40,963 nucleotides of DNA from an uncultured Prevotella sp. Its GTDB lineage: Bacteria > Bacteroidota > Bacteroidia > Bacteroidales > Bacteroidaceae. The position numbers and the translations under genes were made by a program. Shown here piece after piece: positions 34,101 through 40,963 of this stretch; the first letter of the stretch is position 1; each line of letters starts with the position of its first letter. The notes under the pieces were generated by a model, which did no database searches, was not told where the DNA came from, and was given only the letters and a program-made list of their open reading frames with translations. The stretch covers positions 1 through 40,963 of the forward strand of contig CAKQEI010000011.1 of NCBI GenBank assembly GCA_934230115.1, given 5' to 3'.

Positions 34101-35351
34101 CAGAGCGCGGTAGAGAGACAGCTGCACCAGATGCTTCTCCTGCGGCTCCGGACGGTTGGGGTTGAACTCCGGCGAGGAGAACGGCACGAAAGCCCCCTTG
34201 CCCGATTTCTGCTCTATGATGGTGGTGCGTCCGTCTCTGTCGTGCAGGAAGTCGAGACGTCCCTGTATGCCCAGCACGTCGCTGAAGAAGGTAGGCTCAA
34301 GCACCACCGCCCTCGGGTCGTATTCGCCCATCACCTCGGGCAGGTCGTTGCCTATCAGCTTCTCGATGTTGCGCTTCTGCGAGCGTGCGTCCTGGTAGAA
34401 CTTCTCCACCGTCGGGCGGTCGTTCATGTCGTCGCACGAGGTGAGGCTTATGGTGTTGCGCTTGAAAAACTCCATCACGCCCTCGCCAAACGCCACATGG
34501 CGGTTGTGCACGGTGTCGTCGAGAAACTGTCCCGCAAGATTACCCAGATGCACATGCACATTGTTGGCTTGCGGCTTCAGCCTGTTCACCATGTTGACGT
34601 AAGGCGACTCGGCATATGTCTCGAAACAGGACGCAATGGTTGTTACGTCTACGAGGTAGTCGGGTTCGTATATTATCAACTCGGGCATGCACACATCCTC
34701 CTCCATGCGTATGCGCACAAGGTTCAGCTGAGCGTCCTTCGTCAGAATCTGCTTCAGGTAGCTCCAGTCGCCCTTGCCGTTGTGCGTGAGGTATCGGTTC
34801 TGCGGTCCGTAGTTTATCTTCAGTTCCGTGGCGTTCATTTCCTCGGTGGCGTATATGTATTCGTCGTCCCACGACGCCACAATGCAGCGCAACAGGTTGA
34901 TGTCGAACTTGCTCCACCTTGTCTTCCTGTCCTTCCTGGCAAACAGCCGTGCGAGCGACTTCGGAATGTCAATACCTCCGTTGCTTAGCATCACGAGCTG
35001 CGCCGTGGCTTTGATGTCGTAGGGCAGCGACGCTTCGAGTTCAGCGTCGTCGGTGCTATGGATGGCGTTCAGCACCTTGCGTGTGTCGTGAATGCGCATA
35101 GCCGTGTCGTTGGGAATGTTGTGCTGCTTGACGAGATAGTCGAGCTTGGCAAACATGCCGATAAAGTTGATGTTGGTGTGGGCGATGCCTTGGTTGATGA
35201 TGCGCTTGAAGATGTCGCGCAGCATGAGGTATCGCTCGCGTATGGGCAATGAGGCTGTGGCCACGTCCTCAAGCTGGTCGTAGAACGACATGGCGCAGTC
35301 GGTGGTGTGGGCTATGTTCTCCCTGTTGTTGGTAGTGCTGTGTGTTGACAT
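31110..35351 (-). CDS. Nuclease-helicase-methyltransferase fusion (Dna2-like)
   Basis: A single 1413-residue frame with three enzymatic parts. A PD-(D/E)XK nuclease lies at about 330-430 (GRLDFL, then IIEQKSGK with E380 and K382). A superfamily 1 helicase spans about 700-1150: Walker A GPPGTGKT at 730-737, DESSQ as Walker B, GDHKQLP at 877-883, VERYQGSQRD from 1065 and LNVAMTRARLHL near 1110. An acidic linker (about 1155-1190) leads to a class I methyltransferase-like domain, with MIDFGCGPATCG at 1270-1281 and VEYVGIDVSEAM soon after. Nuclease plus SF1B helicase resembles Dna2 or bacterial AddB/Cas4-helicase proteins in DNA end repair or defence; the appended methyltransferase is unexpected. 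It is monocistronic, without restriction or defence genes beside it. A minus-strand TAATTTTG (complement 35403-35410) may be its -7 box. Confidence 0.85.
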   Translation of the reverse strand: MSTHSTTNNRENIAHTTDCAMSFYDQLEDVATASLPIRERYLMLRDIFKRIINQGIAHTNINFIGMFAKLDYLVKQHNIPNDTAMRIHDTRKVLNAIHSTDDAELEASLPYDIKATAQLVMLSNGGIDIPKSLARLFARKDRKTRWSKFDINLLRCIVASWDDEYIYATEEMNATELKINYGPQNRYLTHNGKGDWSYLKQILTKDAQLNLVRIRMEEDVCMPELIIYEPDYLVDVTTIASCFETYAESPYVNMVNRLKPQANNVHVHLGNLAGQFLDDTVHNRHVAFGEGVMEFFKRNTISLTSCDDMNDRPTVEKFYQDARSQKRNIEKLIGNDLPEVMGEYDPRAVVLEPTFFSDVLGIQGRLDFLHDRDGRTTIIEQKSGKGAFVPFSSPEFNPNRPEPQEKHLVQLSLYRALFNYEFKKHSDELRHFMLLYSKYSQGLVSIANLPELTLRAIRMRNLLTWTELTPTNMGIDVLKTLTPDMLNRNGTTGRLWEEWTRPELESLLSPIHEASALERAYYFRFLRFIEREHLLAKVGNKTKDDSGFAAIWLDTIEDKRAAGNIYEQLTIDEYGMSKDGMVESLKLRFATEQSTDTSNFRKGDIVILYPYKEGEVPNACAQMVNRASISEISTEGVEVVLRNRQTDRQVFDVAEGSRWAIEHDMFESSARSLYSAMHSFLSASKERRDLILGQRQPTIDAHVHMQGEYGRFNTLVERAKQSRDLFLVIGPPGTGKTSFGLLNILKEELTDPHSNVLLLSYTNRAVDEICSKLTESGIDFLRIGSELNCDGSYHNNLLASRVENCHTGKEVKDIIANTRVFCATTAALNANIHIFKIKHFDLAIIDESSQILEPHLIGLLSAMSGGRNAIGRFVLIGDHKQLPAVVQQTQEESRVDNAELREIGLKDCRMSLFERLLEQFKTDGGYDPRFVYMLTHQGRMHRDIAEFPNFAFYGNRLEVVPLQHQTLPVETCPSGGGIEQMLRSQRLSFVAARKPRTSVSAKTNQVEAEMIAATVVEIYNINKEDFDENQTIGVIVPYRNQIATIRNAIDRYGIATLHNITIDTVERYQGSQRDYIIYGFTVQQPYQLNFLTNNVFEEDGMAIDRKLNVAMTRARLHLILVGNPDILRENLTFYKLLEYAKSKSTYINVPMEQYCKGKFSLARVSDYGGEDSNPLGEDDILLGGEEDILFGNNRDANLVFINYGRSDFSHGMMVYSKLLQQPVALTAVQQVEIYCHYLMPRRVEWARDTYRSRMAEIVGIAARHEGRVRMIDFGCGPATCGVALAQAIKEAEQARGAKLTVEYVGIDVSEAMRDRAEEEMRRLENADYMSWRIVASAEETGSSDTTGSSSLTILNFAHFFACIDGEEAEALANWTKKTMRENAKNEYLTIVMQEKEDDRLQSYRAFEKLKREE

Positions 35352-35441
35352 TTATGCAAAAATGGTTGTATGCCTGAAAGTGGCTGTTTTTTTTGATTTT
35401 CACAAAATTACATATATTGCGAATATTTTTCTTCCGCAGGC

Positions 35442-35472
35442 TTGCAACTTAAATGATTTTTAACTAATTTTG
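35442..35472 (+). promoter_or_regulatory. Promoter of the 35607 outer-membrane protein gene
   Basis: TTG (35442-35444), 20 bases, TAATTTTG (35465-35472), leaving a 5' leader of about 125 bases that contains a short repeat (TTAAGGACATTAAGGACTTT, about 35513-35532). Confidence 0.7.
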
Positions 35473-35606
35473 CATTTGTGAAAAGCTTGTTGTTCGTGAA
35501 TCGACTTTTATTAAGGACATTAAGGACTTTAAAGGACATTTGCGCCACCTTAGCTTTTCGCATGAGAGAGTGAAAACAAAAACAATAACCGAAAAACTAA
35601 GTGATT

Positions 35607-36371
35607 ATGATTAAGTCAATTTTTGGAAAGTCGTTTATCATTGCCTCGGCAATGGCTTTCTGCAGTAGTGCCGCCTCGGCACAGGAAAACTCCAATATCT
35701 TTGGTATAGGCAACCGCGTGGCTGTTGGCGTGGGCGTGGGCACCGAAGGTATCGGCTTCGACGCCGCCGTCCCCATCACCAAATATTTGCAGGCGCGTGT
35801 TGGTGTGAACATCGTGCCCAAAATCAACATCAACACCACTGCCACCGTGTCGGGCAGTTATCAGGGCGTGGAGTTCAGCGACGATATGGACGTAACGGGC
35901 AAATTGTCGCGCACCACGTTCGACGTCAAGCTCGACTGCTATCCCTTTGGCAATTCCTGCTCGTTCTTCGTCACAGGCGGTTTCTCCTTTGGTGGAGGCG
36001 ACCTTATGAGCATTACAGGTCACAGCGACAAGCTTGCGCAGGAAATAGCCACAGGCAAGAGCTATGGCATTGAGATTGGCGACTACAAGATTCCTGTCGA
36101 CGAGAACGGCAACGTGAGCGGCGGCATCAAAGTGAAGGACTTCCGTCCATACGTGGGCCTTGGTTTTGGCCGTCTTATCCCCAAGAAGCGTTTTGGCGTG
36201 CGTTTCGAGCTTGGAGCCCAGTTCCAGGGTGCTCCCACGGTTTATGCCGACGGACAGGGCGACCTGAGCAAGGTTATCGGCCAGGACACCGACGACGACA
36301 TCTCGAAGTTCATGGACTACCTTAAGGTTTATCCGGTGCTCAAACTGTCGCTCAGAGGAAGAATACTTTAG
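35607..36371 (+). CDS. Exported outer-membrane beta-barrel-like protein
   Basis: This 254-residue protein has a signal peptide (1-22, ending AASAQ). It then has alternating strands with many Gly (VAVGVGVGTEGIGFDAAVPITKY, FFVTGGFSFGGGD) and a terminal LKLSLRGRIL strand, as expected for a small outer-membrane barrel. I cannot name its family or cargo. The ATG at 35607 is preferred over a GTG two codons upstream. It has its own promoter at 35442-35472. A repeat element follows directly after the stop. Confidence 0.75.
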   Translation: MIKSIFGKSFIIASAMAFCSSAASAQENSNIFGIGNRVAVGVGVGTEGIGFDAAVPITKYLQARVGVNIVPKININTTATVSGSYQGVEFSDDMDVTGKLSRTTFDVKLDCYPFGNSCSFFVTGGFSFGGGDLMSITGHSDKLAQEIATGKSYGIEIGDYKIPVDENGNVSGGIKVKDFRPYVGLGFGRLIPKKRFGVRFELGAQFQGAPTVYADGQGDLSKVIGQDTDDDISKFMDYLKVYPVLKLSLRGRIL

Positions 36372-36485
36372 AATGAGGAATGTGGAATGTGGAATGGTCG
36401 GCAAGCCGATGAAGAATGAGGAATGAAGCAATTTCACATTCCACCATTCCACATCGCCAAAGGCGACCATTCCACATTCCTCATT
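36372..36485. repeat. Second copy of the AATG-type repeat element
   Basis: AATGAGGAATGTGG...AATGGTCG on the left (36372-36400, with one AATGTGG unit duplicated) and CGACCATTCCACATTCCTCATT on the right (36464-36485, given as 22 positions) form the ends. Inside is GGTCGGC-AA-GCCGATGAAGAATGAGGAATGAA, shared with the element at 744-912. It sits two bases after the stop of the 35607 gene. Confidence 0.7.
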
Positions 36486-36669
36486 TTTTCCTGTCCAGGA
36501 AAAAAATCTCCCTGCCGAGGGAGTATTATGTTTTGTTTTACGATTGCAAAGTTACGTAATGTTAGCCGTAAAGCAATCGATTTGTCCCTAAATTGGCCGA
36601 AAAAAATAGGCTGATAAAAAGGCGAAATTGTCAAAATTACATTGTCATATTGTCATTTGCAACTCATAT

Positions 36670-36711
36670 ATGTAGTGTAGGTCCACGAATATGTAGTGTC
36701 GGTCTGCGAAG
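36670..36711. repeat. Two tandem 21-bp repeats
   Basis: ATGTAGTGTAGGTCCACGAA and ATGTAGTGTCGGTCTGCGAA (each 21 bp with one further base), between the convergent 35607 gene and dprA. Confidence 0.6.
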
Positions 36712-36722
36712 AGTAAATAAAA

Positions 36723-37856
36723 CTAACAACTGAACAAGTGAACCACTCCTCCCGCCATTGTTTTCACCACTCCCTTCATTTCCATGCTAAAGATAGCCGC
36801 TGTGGTGGCAGCAATGGTCAGTCCGGTCTTAAGGCTGATAGTGTTGGCAGGCAGGTCGTTCTGCTGCGCGAGCAGTTGCATTATGGTGCTTTCGTCGGGT
36901 TCGAGTTCTGGGAAGAGTTGTCGTTCGATGCCGTTCTTCTTTGCGAGTGAGAGTTTTCGGTCCTCATCCCACATCATAGCGTTCACGAAGTCCTCAGCCG
37001 AGGTGATGAGGTCGGCCTGTTTCAGCCGGATGAGTTTGTTGCATCCCTCGCTGTAGGGCATCCCCACGTTGCCGGGAAATGCAAACACGTCGCGCCCGTA
37101 GCCGTTGGCCATTTCGGTTGTGATAAGGCTTCCGCCCTTGTTGGCACTCTCAATCACGATGGTGGCGTCGGCAAGACCGGCAATGATGCGGTTGCGCCTC
37201 ACGAAGTTCATCTTGTCGGGGTTGGTGTTGGTCATGAATTCTGTGGCAAGCCCTCCGTGGCTGAGCATTTCGGCAGCCGTGTCGCGGTGGGCGGTAGGGT
37301 AGAGGTAGTCGAGTCCGTGGGCAAGGACGCCGATGGTTTCTATATTGTTTTTCAGGGCGTTGCGGTGGGCGTTGATGTCTACGCCGTAGGCCAGTCCGCT
37401 AACGATGATAGCTTCGGGGCAGAGAGTCTTAAGGTCGCGTGTGAAGTTGTGTATAATCGCCTGTCCGTAGGCAGAGCAATGGCGTGTGCCCACGATGGCA
37501 AGGATGCGTCGCTTGTTGATGTTGGCCGAGCCGCGATAGTAGAGCACGAGTGGCGCGTCGTCGCATTGGCGCAATCGTTCGGGATAGTCGGGGTGGTTGA
37601 TGGTGAGGGGCTGTATGCTGTGAGCCTCGTCGAACTCCAGTTCCTCTTCGGCGCGCCTCATAGCCTCCGACACATCTTTGAGGGCTCCCTCTATGCGTGG
37701 AGACACGTCGTGGAGCACCGCCCTGATGTCGTGGCGGTGCTCCATGATGGCAGTAGCCGAGCCGAGCAGACGGTAGAGTTGTCTGCCCGTGGCTATGTTG
37801 AAATGGCTGATGCGGGTAAGAGCTACCGCATACAGTGTTTCCTGGTCGAAATTCAT
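36723..37856 (-). CDS. dprA: DNA-processing protein DprA
   Basis: DprA binds incoming single-stranded DNA and loads RecA during natural transformation; homologues are widespread even where competence is unproven. The 377-residue protein has the helical N-terminus (1-75) and the Rossmann-like DprA core: IVGTR at 121-125, SGLAYGVD at 153-160, ATEF at 204-207, the RRNRIIAGLAD stretch at 220-230 and KGGSLITTE at 240-248. A C-terminal winged-helix (about 310-377) ends it. It starts nine bases after the stop of the SLC13 gene on the same strand, so both are probably on one transcript. Confidence 0.95.
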   Translation of the reverse strand: MNFDQETLYAVALTRISHFNIATGRQLYRLLGSATAIMEHRHDIRAVLHDVSPRIEGALKDVSEAMRRAEEELEFDEAHSIQPLTINHPDYPERLRQCDDAPLVLYYRGSANINKRRILAIVGTRHCSAYGQAIIHNFTRDLKTLCPEAIIVSGLAYGVDINAHRNALKNNIETIGVLAHGLDYLYPTAHRDTAAEMLSHGGLATEFMTNTNPDKMNFVRRNRIIAGLADATIVIESANKGGSLITTEMANGYGRDVFAFPGNVGMPYSEGCNKLIRLKQADLITSAEDFVNAMMWDEDRKLSLAKKNGIERQLFPELEPDESTIMQLLAQQNDLPANTISLKTGLTIAATTAAIFSMEMKGVVKTMAGGVVHLFSC

Positions 37857-37865
37857 TTGTTGGGT

Positions 37866-39335
37866 TTAGTTTTGCCATGCGTGCATTTCGCCCAGCACGA
37901 ATAGCAGGGCGTAGCCGAGCACGAGTCCGATGATGCCCATAGTGAGTCCAATCTTCATCATCTCGTTCTGCTTCACCAGTCCGGTAGAGTGGGCAATGGC
38001 GTTAGGCGGTGTTGAGATAGGCAGTGTCATGGCCACAGATGCAGCCACGGCGATGCCAATGAGCACTGTGGGCGTGCCGCCGATGCTGCTGAGCGAGTCG
38101 CCCATACCCTTGCACACTACGGCGAGTATAGGCACGAGCAGAGCCGCTGTGGCGGTGTTGGAGATGAAGTTGGAGAGGATGTAGCAGATGATGCCCGAGG
38201 CGAGCAGTATGACCACTGGCGACCATGAGCCGAACGGTATGCTCTTGATGACGTTCTCTGCCAGTCCCGACTCGTTGAGGGCCAAGCCAAGGGCAAAGCC
38301 GCCCGCTACCATCCATATTACGCTCCAGTTGATTTCCTCAAGGTCGCGTGCCTTGATTACTCCTGTGAATGCGAACACCACGATAGGAATCATTGCTACG
38401 GTGTTGGAGCCTACGCCCGTCCAGCGGTCGCATATCCAGAGCAGCACGGTGGCTATGAAGGTTACTGCCACGACTGTGGTGCGCCAGTTGTGCTGCACCT
38501 CGCCTTCGATTTCAAGCTCAATGGTCTTTTTCTTGAATGGGAAGAAGGTCTTGAGCAGGAACCATCCTATGAGCAGCAGCACGACGGTGAGCGGGAGCAT
38601 GTACATCATCCATTCGCCGAAGCCTATGCCGAGGTTGAGTCCGGTGGGCGAGTTGAGGTATTTCAGGGCTATGGCGTTGGGTGGGGTGCCAATGGGTGTG
38701 CCCATGCCGCCGATGTTGGCAGCCACTGGTATTGAGAGCGTCAGTGCCACTCGTCCCTTGCCCTCTGGCGGCAGAGCCTTGAACACGGGTGCGAGGAAGG
38801 TGAGCATCATGGCGGCTGTGGCTGTGTTGCTGACGAACATCGAGAAGACGCCTGTGATGAGGATGAATCCGAGGAGCACGTTCTCGCTCTTGTTGCCGAA
38901 CGGCTTGAGCAGCGTGCGTGCCAGGAGCACGTCGAGACCCGACTTGGTGGCTGCTATGGCAAGGATGAATCCGCCGAGGAATAGGATGATGATAGGGTCG
39001 GCGAATGTGGCCATGAGCGCGCTGTGGTCGAGCAGTTCGGCCTTGTCGATGCCCGACCGGAAGATGTGGAAGGCATTGTCGGAGGTGGTGAGCAGCAGGA
39101 GTCCGATGAGCGACACTGATGTGGCCCAGGGCGATATGGCCTCTGTCACCCACAGTATGGTGGCGAGGGCAAACACGGCTATTACTCGTTGCTGGATGAC
39201 GGTGAGTCCGTCGATGCCGAAACTGTCGGTGGGCAAATTCCATATTATAAGGCAGATGACCACCGCAATGACAAAGAGAGCAGCGTTCTTCTTGCTATAC
39301 TCTCCACTAAGAAGATTTCTTTTTTCTTGTGCCAT
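37866..39335 (-). CDS. SLC13/DASS-family sodium:anion symporter
   Basis: A 489-residue inner-membrane protein of the divalent anion:Na+ symporter family, with about 11-12 membrane helices in two inverted halves. The two SNT motifs that bind sodium and substrate are present (SNT at 169-171 and 392-394), each followed by TATAA. Each also has a later Pro-Pro-Asn loop (GTPPNAI near 216 and STPPNAI near 436). Typical substrates are succinate, other dicarboxylates or citrate; the motifs do not discriminate. It is first of two genes, with dprA, and has a consensus promoter at 39411-39441. Confidence 0.92.
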   Translation of the reverse strand: MAQEKRNLLSGEYSKKNAALFVIAVVICLIIWNLPTDSFGIDGLTVIQQRVIAVFALATILWVTEAISPWATSVSLIGLLLLTTSDNAFHIFRSGIDKAELLDHSALMATFADPIIILFLGGFILAIAATKSGLDVLLARTLLKPFGNKSENVLLGFILITGVFSMFVSNTATAAMMLTFLAPVFKALPPEGKGRVALTLSIPVAANIGGMGTPIGTPPNAIALKYLNSPTGLNLGIGFGEWMMYMLPLTVVLLLIGWFLLKTFFPFKKKTIELEIEGEVQHNWRTTVVAVTFIATVLLWICDRWTGVGSNTVAMIPIVVFAFTGVIKARDLEEINWSVIWMVAGGFALGLALNESGLAENVIKSIPFGSWSPVVILLASGIICYILSNFISNTATAALLVPILAVVCKGMGDSLSSIGGTPTVLIGIAVAASVAMTLPISTPPNAIAHSTGLVKQNEMMKIGLTMGIIGLVLGYALLFVLGEMHAWQN

Positions 39336-39410
39336 AAGGTTGTTGAAGGTTAGATTGTTGTTTTTTAGTTGTTGTTTATTGGTTTCAATTTAGCTTGTTT
39401 AAAGCTATTG

Positions 39411-39441
39411 CAAATGTAAGAAGAATATAATAATAAGCAAA
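39411..39441 (-). promoter_or_regulatory. Promoter of the SLC13-dprA unit
   Basis: Minus strand: TTTG (39441-39438), 19 bases, TACATTTG (39418-39411). Confidence 0.8.
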
Positions 39442-39479
39442 ACTTTTTGGCTGTTTTTATTTTAAAAAGTGCTTTTTCT

Positions 39480-39510
39480 TTTGCCCGTTGGCTGTTTATG
39501 GTTACTTTTG
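39480..39510 (+). promoter_or_regulatory. Promoter of the substrate-binding lipoprotein gene
   Basis: TTTG (39480-39483), 19 bases, TACTTTTG (39503-39510), which places transcription start near 39517 and rules out the ATG further upstream at 39447. Confidence 0.8.
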
Positions 39511-39575
39511 CATTGGCAATTGGTTTTCTTGTTCAACTTATATATATAAATATGTGTAACAGTAACAGTAATAAT

Positions 39576-40748
39576 ATGTATTATAGCAAGTTTTTTCGGT
39601 ATTCAGTGTCGTCGTTCGTTCTTGCCCTTGTTGGCTTGGCTGCTCTCATGGGGCTTGGCTCGTGTGGCAATGCGTCTGGCGGCAAGTGGAGTGAGAATGG
39701 CGACACCATCGGCTTCAAGTATGCCGACCACATCACCGCCGTGCGCCATGACGGCTACACGCTTGTGTCGCTCGCCAATCCCTGGCGCAGGGGTAGCGTG
39801 CTCCACCGCTATGCGCTCGTGCCGCGCACCGACTCTGCCCGCGTGACTGGCAGCTTGCCCGAGGGCGCAACGGTGGTCTACACTCCCGTGGAGCGCAGCG
39901 TGGTGTTCACCTCGCCCCATTGCTTTCTGCTTGGGGCTTTGGGCGCGGAAAAGGTTGTGGACGGTGTGTGCGATTTCGGCTACATCAATCTGCCCTATGT
40001 GCAGCGTGGCGTGAAGGCAGGCGCAATAGCCGATTGCGGCAACAGCATGTCGCCCTCGATAGAGCGCATTGTGAGCCTCAGGCCTCAGGCAGTGCTGGTG
40101 TCGCCCTTCGAGGGGGCCAGCTACGGTCAGCTCGACCATATCGGAGTGCCCCTTGTGGAGTGTGCCGACTATATGGAGACTTCGGCTTTGGGGCGTGCCG
40201 AGTGGATGCGCTTCTACGGAATGCTCATAGGCAGGGAGCGTGAGGCCGACTCGCTGTTTGCCGTTGTGGAGCGCAACTACAAGGAGACCATGCGTCTGGC
40301 TGCCACATCGCGCCTTAGGCCAAAGGTGATAACCGAGCGCGTGGTGAGCGGCGTGTGGTATTGTCCTGGCGGCAAGAGCAGCATGGGGCGGCTCATTGCC
40401 GACGCGGGCGCACGCTATGCTTTTGCCGCCGACGGGCATAGCGGTTCGCTGACGCTTGCCCCGGAGAAGGTGGTGGCTGAGGCGAGCGACGCCGACTGCT
40501 GGCTGTTCATATATAATGGTGGCAAGGCTCCGCTGCCAGCCGACCTGCTTGCCGAATATCAGGGCTATAAGATGCTCAAGGCGTTTGCAGGGGGTGGGGT
40601 GTATGGCTGCGGCTCGGCCACGGGAGTGCCTTATTTCGAGGAAGTGTCGTTTCGTCCCGACCTGCTGCTGATGGACTTTGTGAGGATTTTTCATCCCGAT
40701 TTGGGGCTGAAAGGCTCTGCAAGATACTATCAGAAGCTGTGGAAATAG
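39576..40748 (+). CDS. ABC-transporter substrate-binding lipoprotein (BtuF/FhuD-like)
   Basis: This 390-residue lipoprotein has a signal peptide with the lipobox LGSC (C30). The body is a type III periplasmic binding fold as used for vitamin B12, haem and iron-siderophore uptake. It shows ERIVSLRPQAVLVSPFEG (the helix-strand unit after the first lobe), the GVPLVECADYMETSALGRAEWMRFYGMLIG segment, and ITERVVSGVWYCPGGKSSMGRLIADAGARY in the second lobe. The ligand is uncertain; cobalamin or ferric chelates are both likely. I start at ATG 39576; an in-frame ATG at 39552 is possible. No permease or ATPase gene follows before the tRNA, so its transporter must be encoded elsewhere. Confidence 0.85.
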   Translation: MYYSKFFRYSVSSFVLALVGLAALMGLGSCGNASGGKWSENGDTIGFKYADHITAVRHDGYTLVSLANPWRRGSVLHRYALVPRTDSARVTGSLPEGATVVYTPVERSVVFTSPHCFLLGALGAEKVVDGVCDFGYINLPYVQRGVKAGAIADCGNSMSPSIERIVSLRPQAVLVSPFEGASYGQLDHIGVPLVECADYMETSALGRAEWMRFYGMLIGREREADSLFAVVERNYKETMRLAATSRLRPKVITERVVSGVWYCPGGKSSMGRLIADAGARYAFAADGHSGSLTLAPEKVVAEASDADCWLFIYNGGKAPLPADLLAEYQGYKMLKAFAGGGVYGCGSATGVPYFEEVSFRPDLLLMDFVRIFHPDLGLKGSARYYQKLWK

Positions 40749-40807
40749 CCTAAAACAAGGGTTTTTGCAGAAAAATGCGCTTTTTGATAAAAAAAGTTGG
40801 AGAAATG

Positions 40808-40839
40808 TTTGGTGGTGTCGGGAATTAATACTACCTTTG
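40808..40839 (+). promoter_or_regulatory. Promoter of tRNA-Ser
   Basis: TTTG (40808-40811), 20 bases, TACCTTTG (40832-40839), 52 bases before the tRNA. Confidence 0.75.
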
Positions 40840-40891
40840 CACTCGCAATTGAGAAAAAGTGCTCCGGTTGACAACCGTACTAACACCGTAT

Positions 40892-40963
40892 GGAAGTTTG
40901 GGTGAGTGGCTGAAACCAGTAGTTTGCTAAACTGCCGTACGGGTAACCGTACCGGGGGTTCGA
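40892..40963 (+). tRNA. tRNA-Ser (anticodon GCT), 3' end cut by the window
   Basis: Starts GGAAGTT; anticodon stem GTAGT/ACTGC with loop TTGCTAA (anticodon GCT); long class II variable arm CGTACGG-GTAA-CCGTACC; T arm begins GGGGGTTCGA at the window end. The rest of the T arm and the acceptor strand lie outside. Confidence 0.92.

Noticed and set aside
31110..35351. Classification as a known restriction or BREX/DISARM component
   Set aside because: No partner genes are nearby and the methyltransferase lacks a visible DNA-specific NPPY/DPPY motif, so assignment to a named defence system is not supported.
38188..39393. 401-codon plus-strand open frame
   Set aside because: Antisense to the SLC13 gene, Ser/Thr/Met-rich, no family resemblance.
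39603..40886. 427-codon minus-strand open frame
   Set aside because: Antisense to the substrate-binding lipoprotein gene, which has a promoter, lipobox and family motifs.

Overview
The window looks like chromosomal DNA of a Bacteroidales bacterium, most likely a Prevotellaceae member (inference). At least nine promoters fit the Bacteroidetes housekeeping pattern TTTG/TTG-N18-20-TAnnTTTG, while Shine-Dalgarno sequences are almost absent. The gene content also fits: long PPi-dependent phosphofructokinase, YgiQ radical SAM protein, split LysO, FadL-like porin, SlyD with a Cys/His tail, and a subtilase with a type IX-like C-terminal domain. No phage, plasmid, CRISPR or integrative-element genes were seen. 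Most of the window is core metabolism and envelope genes, so the unusual material is mainly intergenic.

Layout. 1-2.1 kb: an edge gene, lysine exporter LysO in two halves separated by a repeat element, a DEDDh exonuclease and two tRNAs (Thr-CGT, Gly-CCC). 2.1-5 kb: a FadL-type outer-membrane protein and a secreted Gly/Tyr-rich protein. 5-9.5 kb: prmA, a PAP2 phosphatase, a GH25 lysozyme and PPi-phosphofructokinase. 9.7-16 kb: a tight operon (small protein, acyltransferase, 970-residue amidase-like exported protein), then a small protein and the YgiQ enzyme. 16-22 kb: an ABM monooxygenase, a candidate small RNA, aroC, slyD, a subtilase and an M48 lipoprotein. 22-27 kb: a 490-bp palindromic locus, then a co-directional run of two unknown proteins, NfeD, an SPFH protein, a WecB-like epimerase homologue and a SIMPL protein. 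27-31 kb: a MATE exporter, a small-peptide transcription unit, enolase and a MITE-like repeat. 31-35 kb: a 1413-residue nuclease-helicase-methyltransferase fusion. 35-41 kb: an outer-membrane protein, dprA with an SLC13 transporter, a substrate-binding lipoprotein and a tRNA-Ser cut by the window end.

The most interesting signals are these. (1) Two inverted copies of a cloverleaf-like element at 22085-22577: flanks and arm layout are conserved, but the long stems are perfectly self-complementary and unrelated in sequence between copies. (2) A single polypeptide joining a PD-(D/E)XK nuclease, an SF1 helicase and a class I methyltransferase. (3) A WecB homologue that appears to have lost three of four catalytic residues, inside an NfeD/SPFH gene cluster. 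(4) A small repeat family, one copy of which sits exactly between the two halves of LysO. (5) A free-standing ~100-nt RNA gene and a 37-codon gene with its own promoter, a rare strong Shine-Dalgarno and a terminator.
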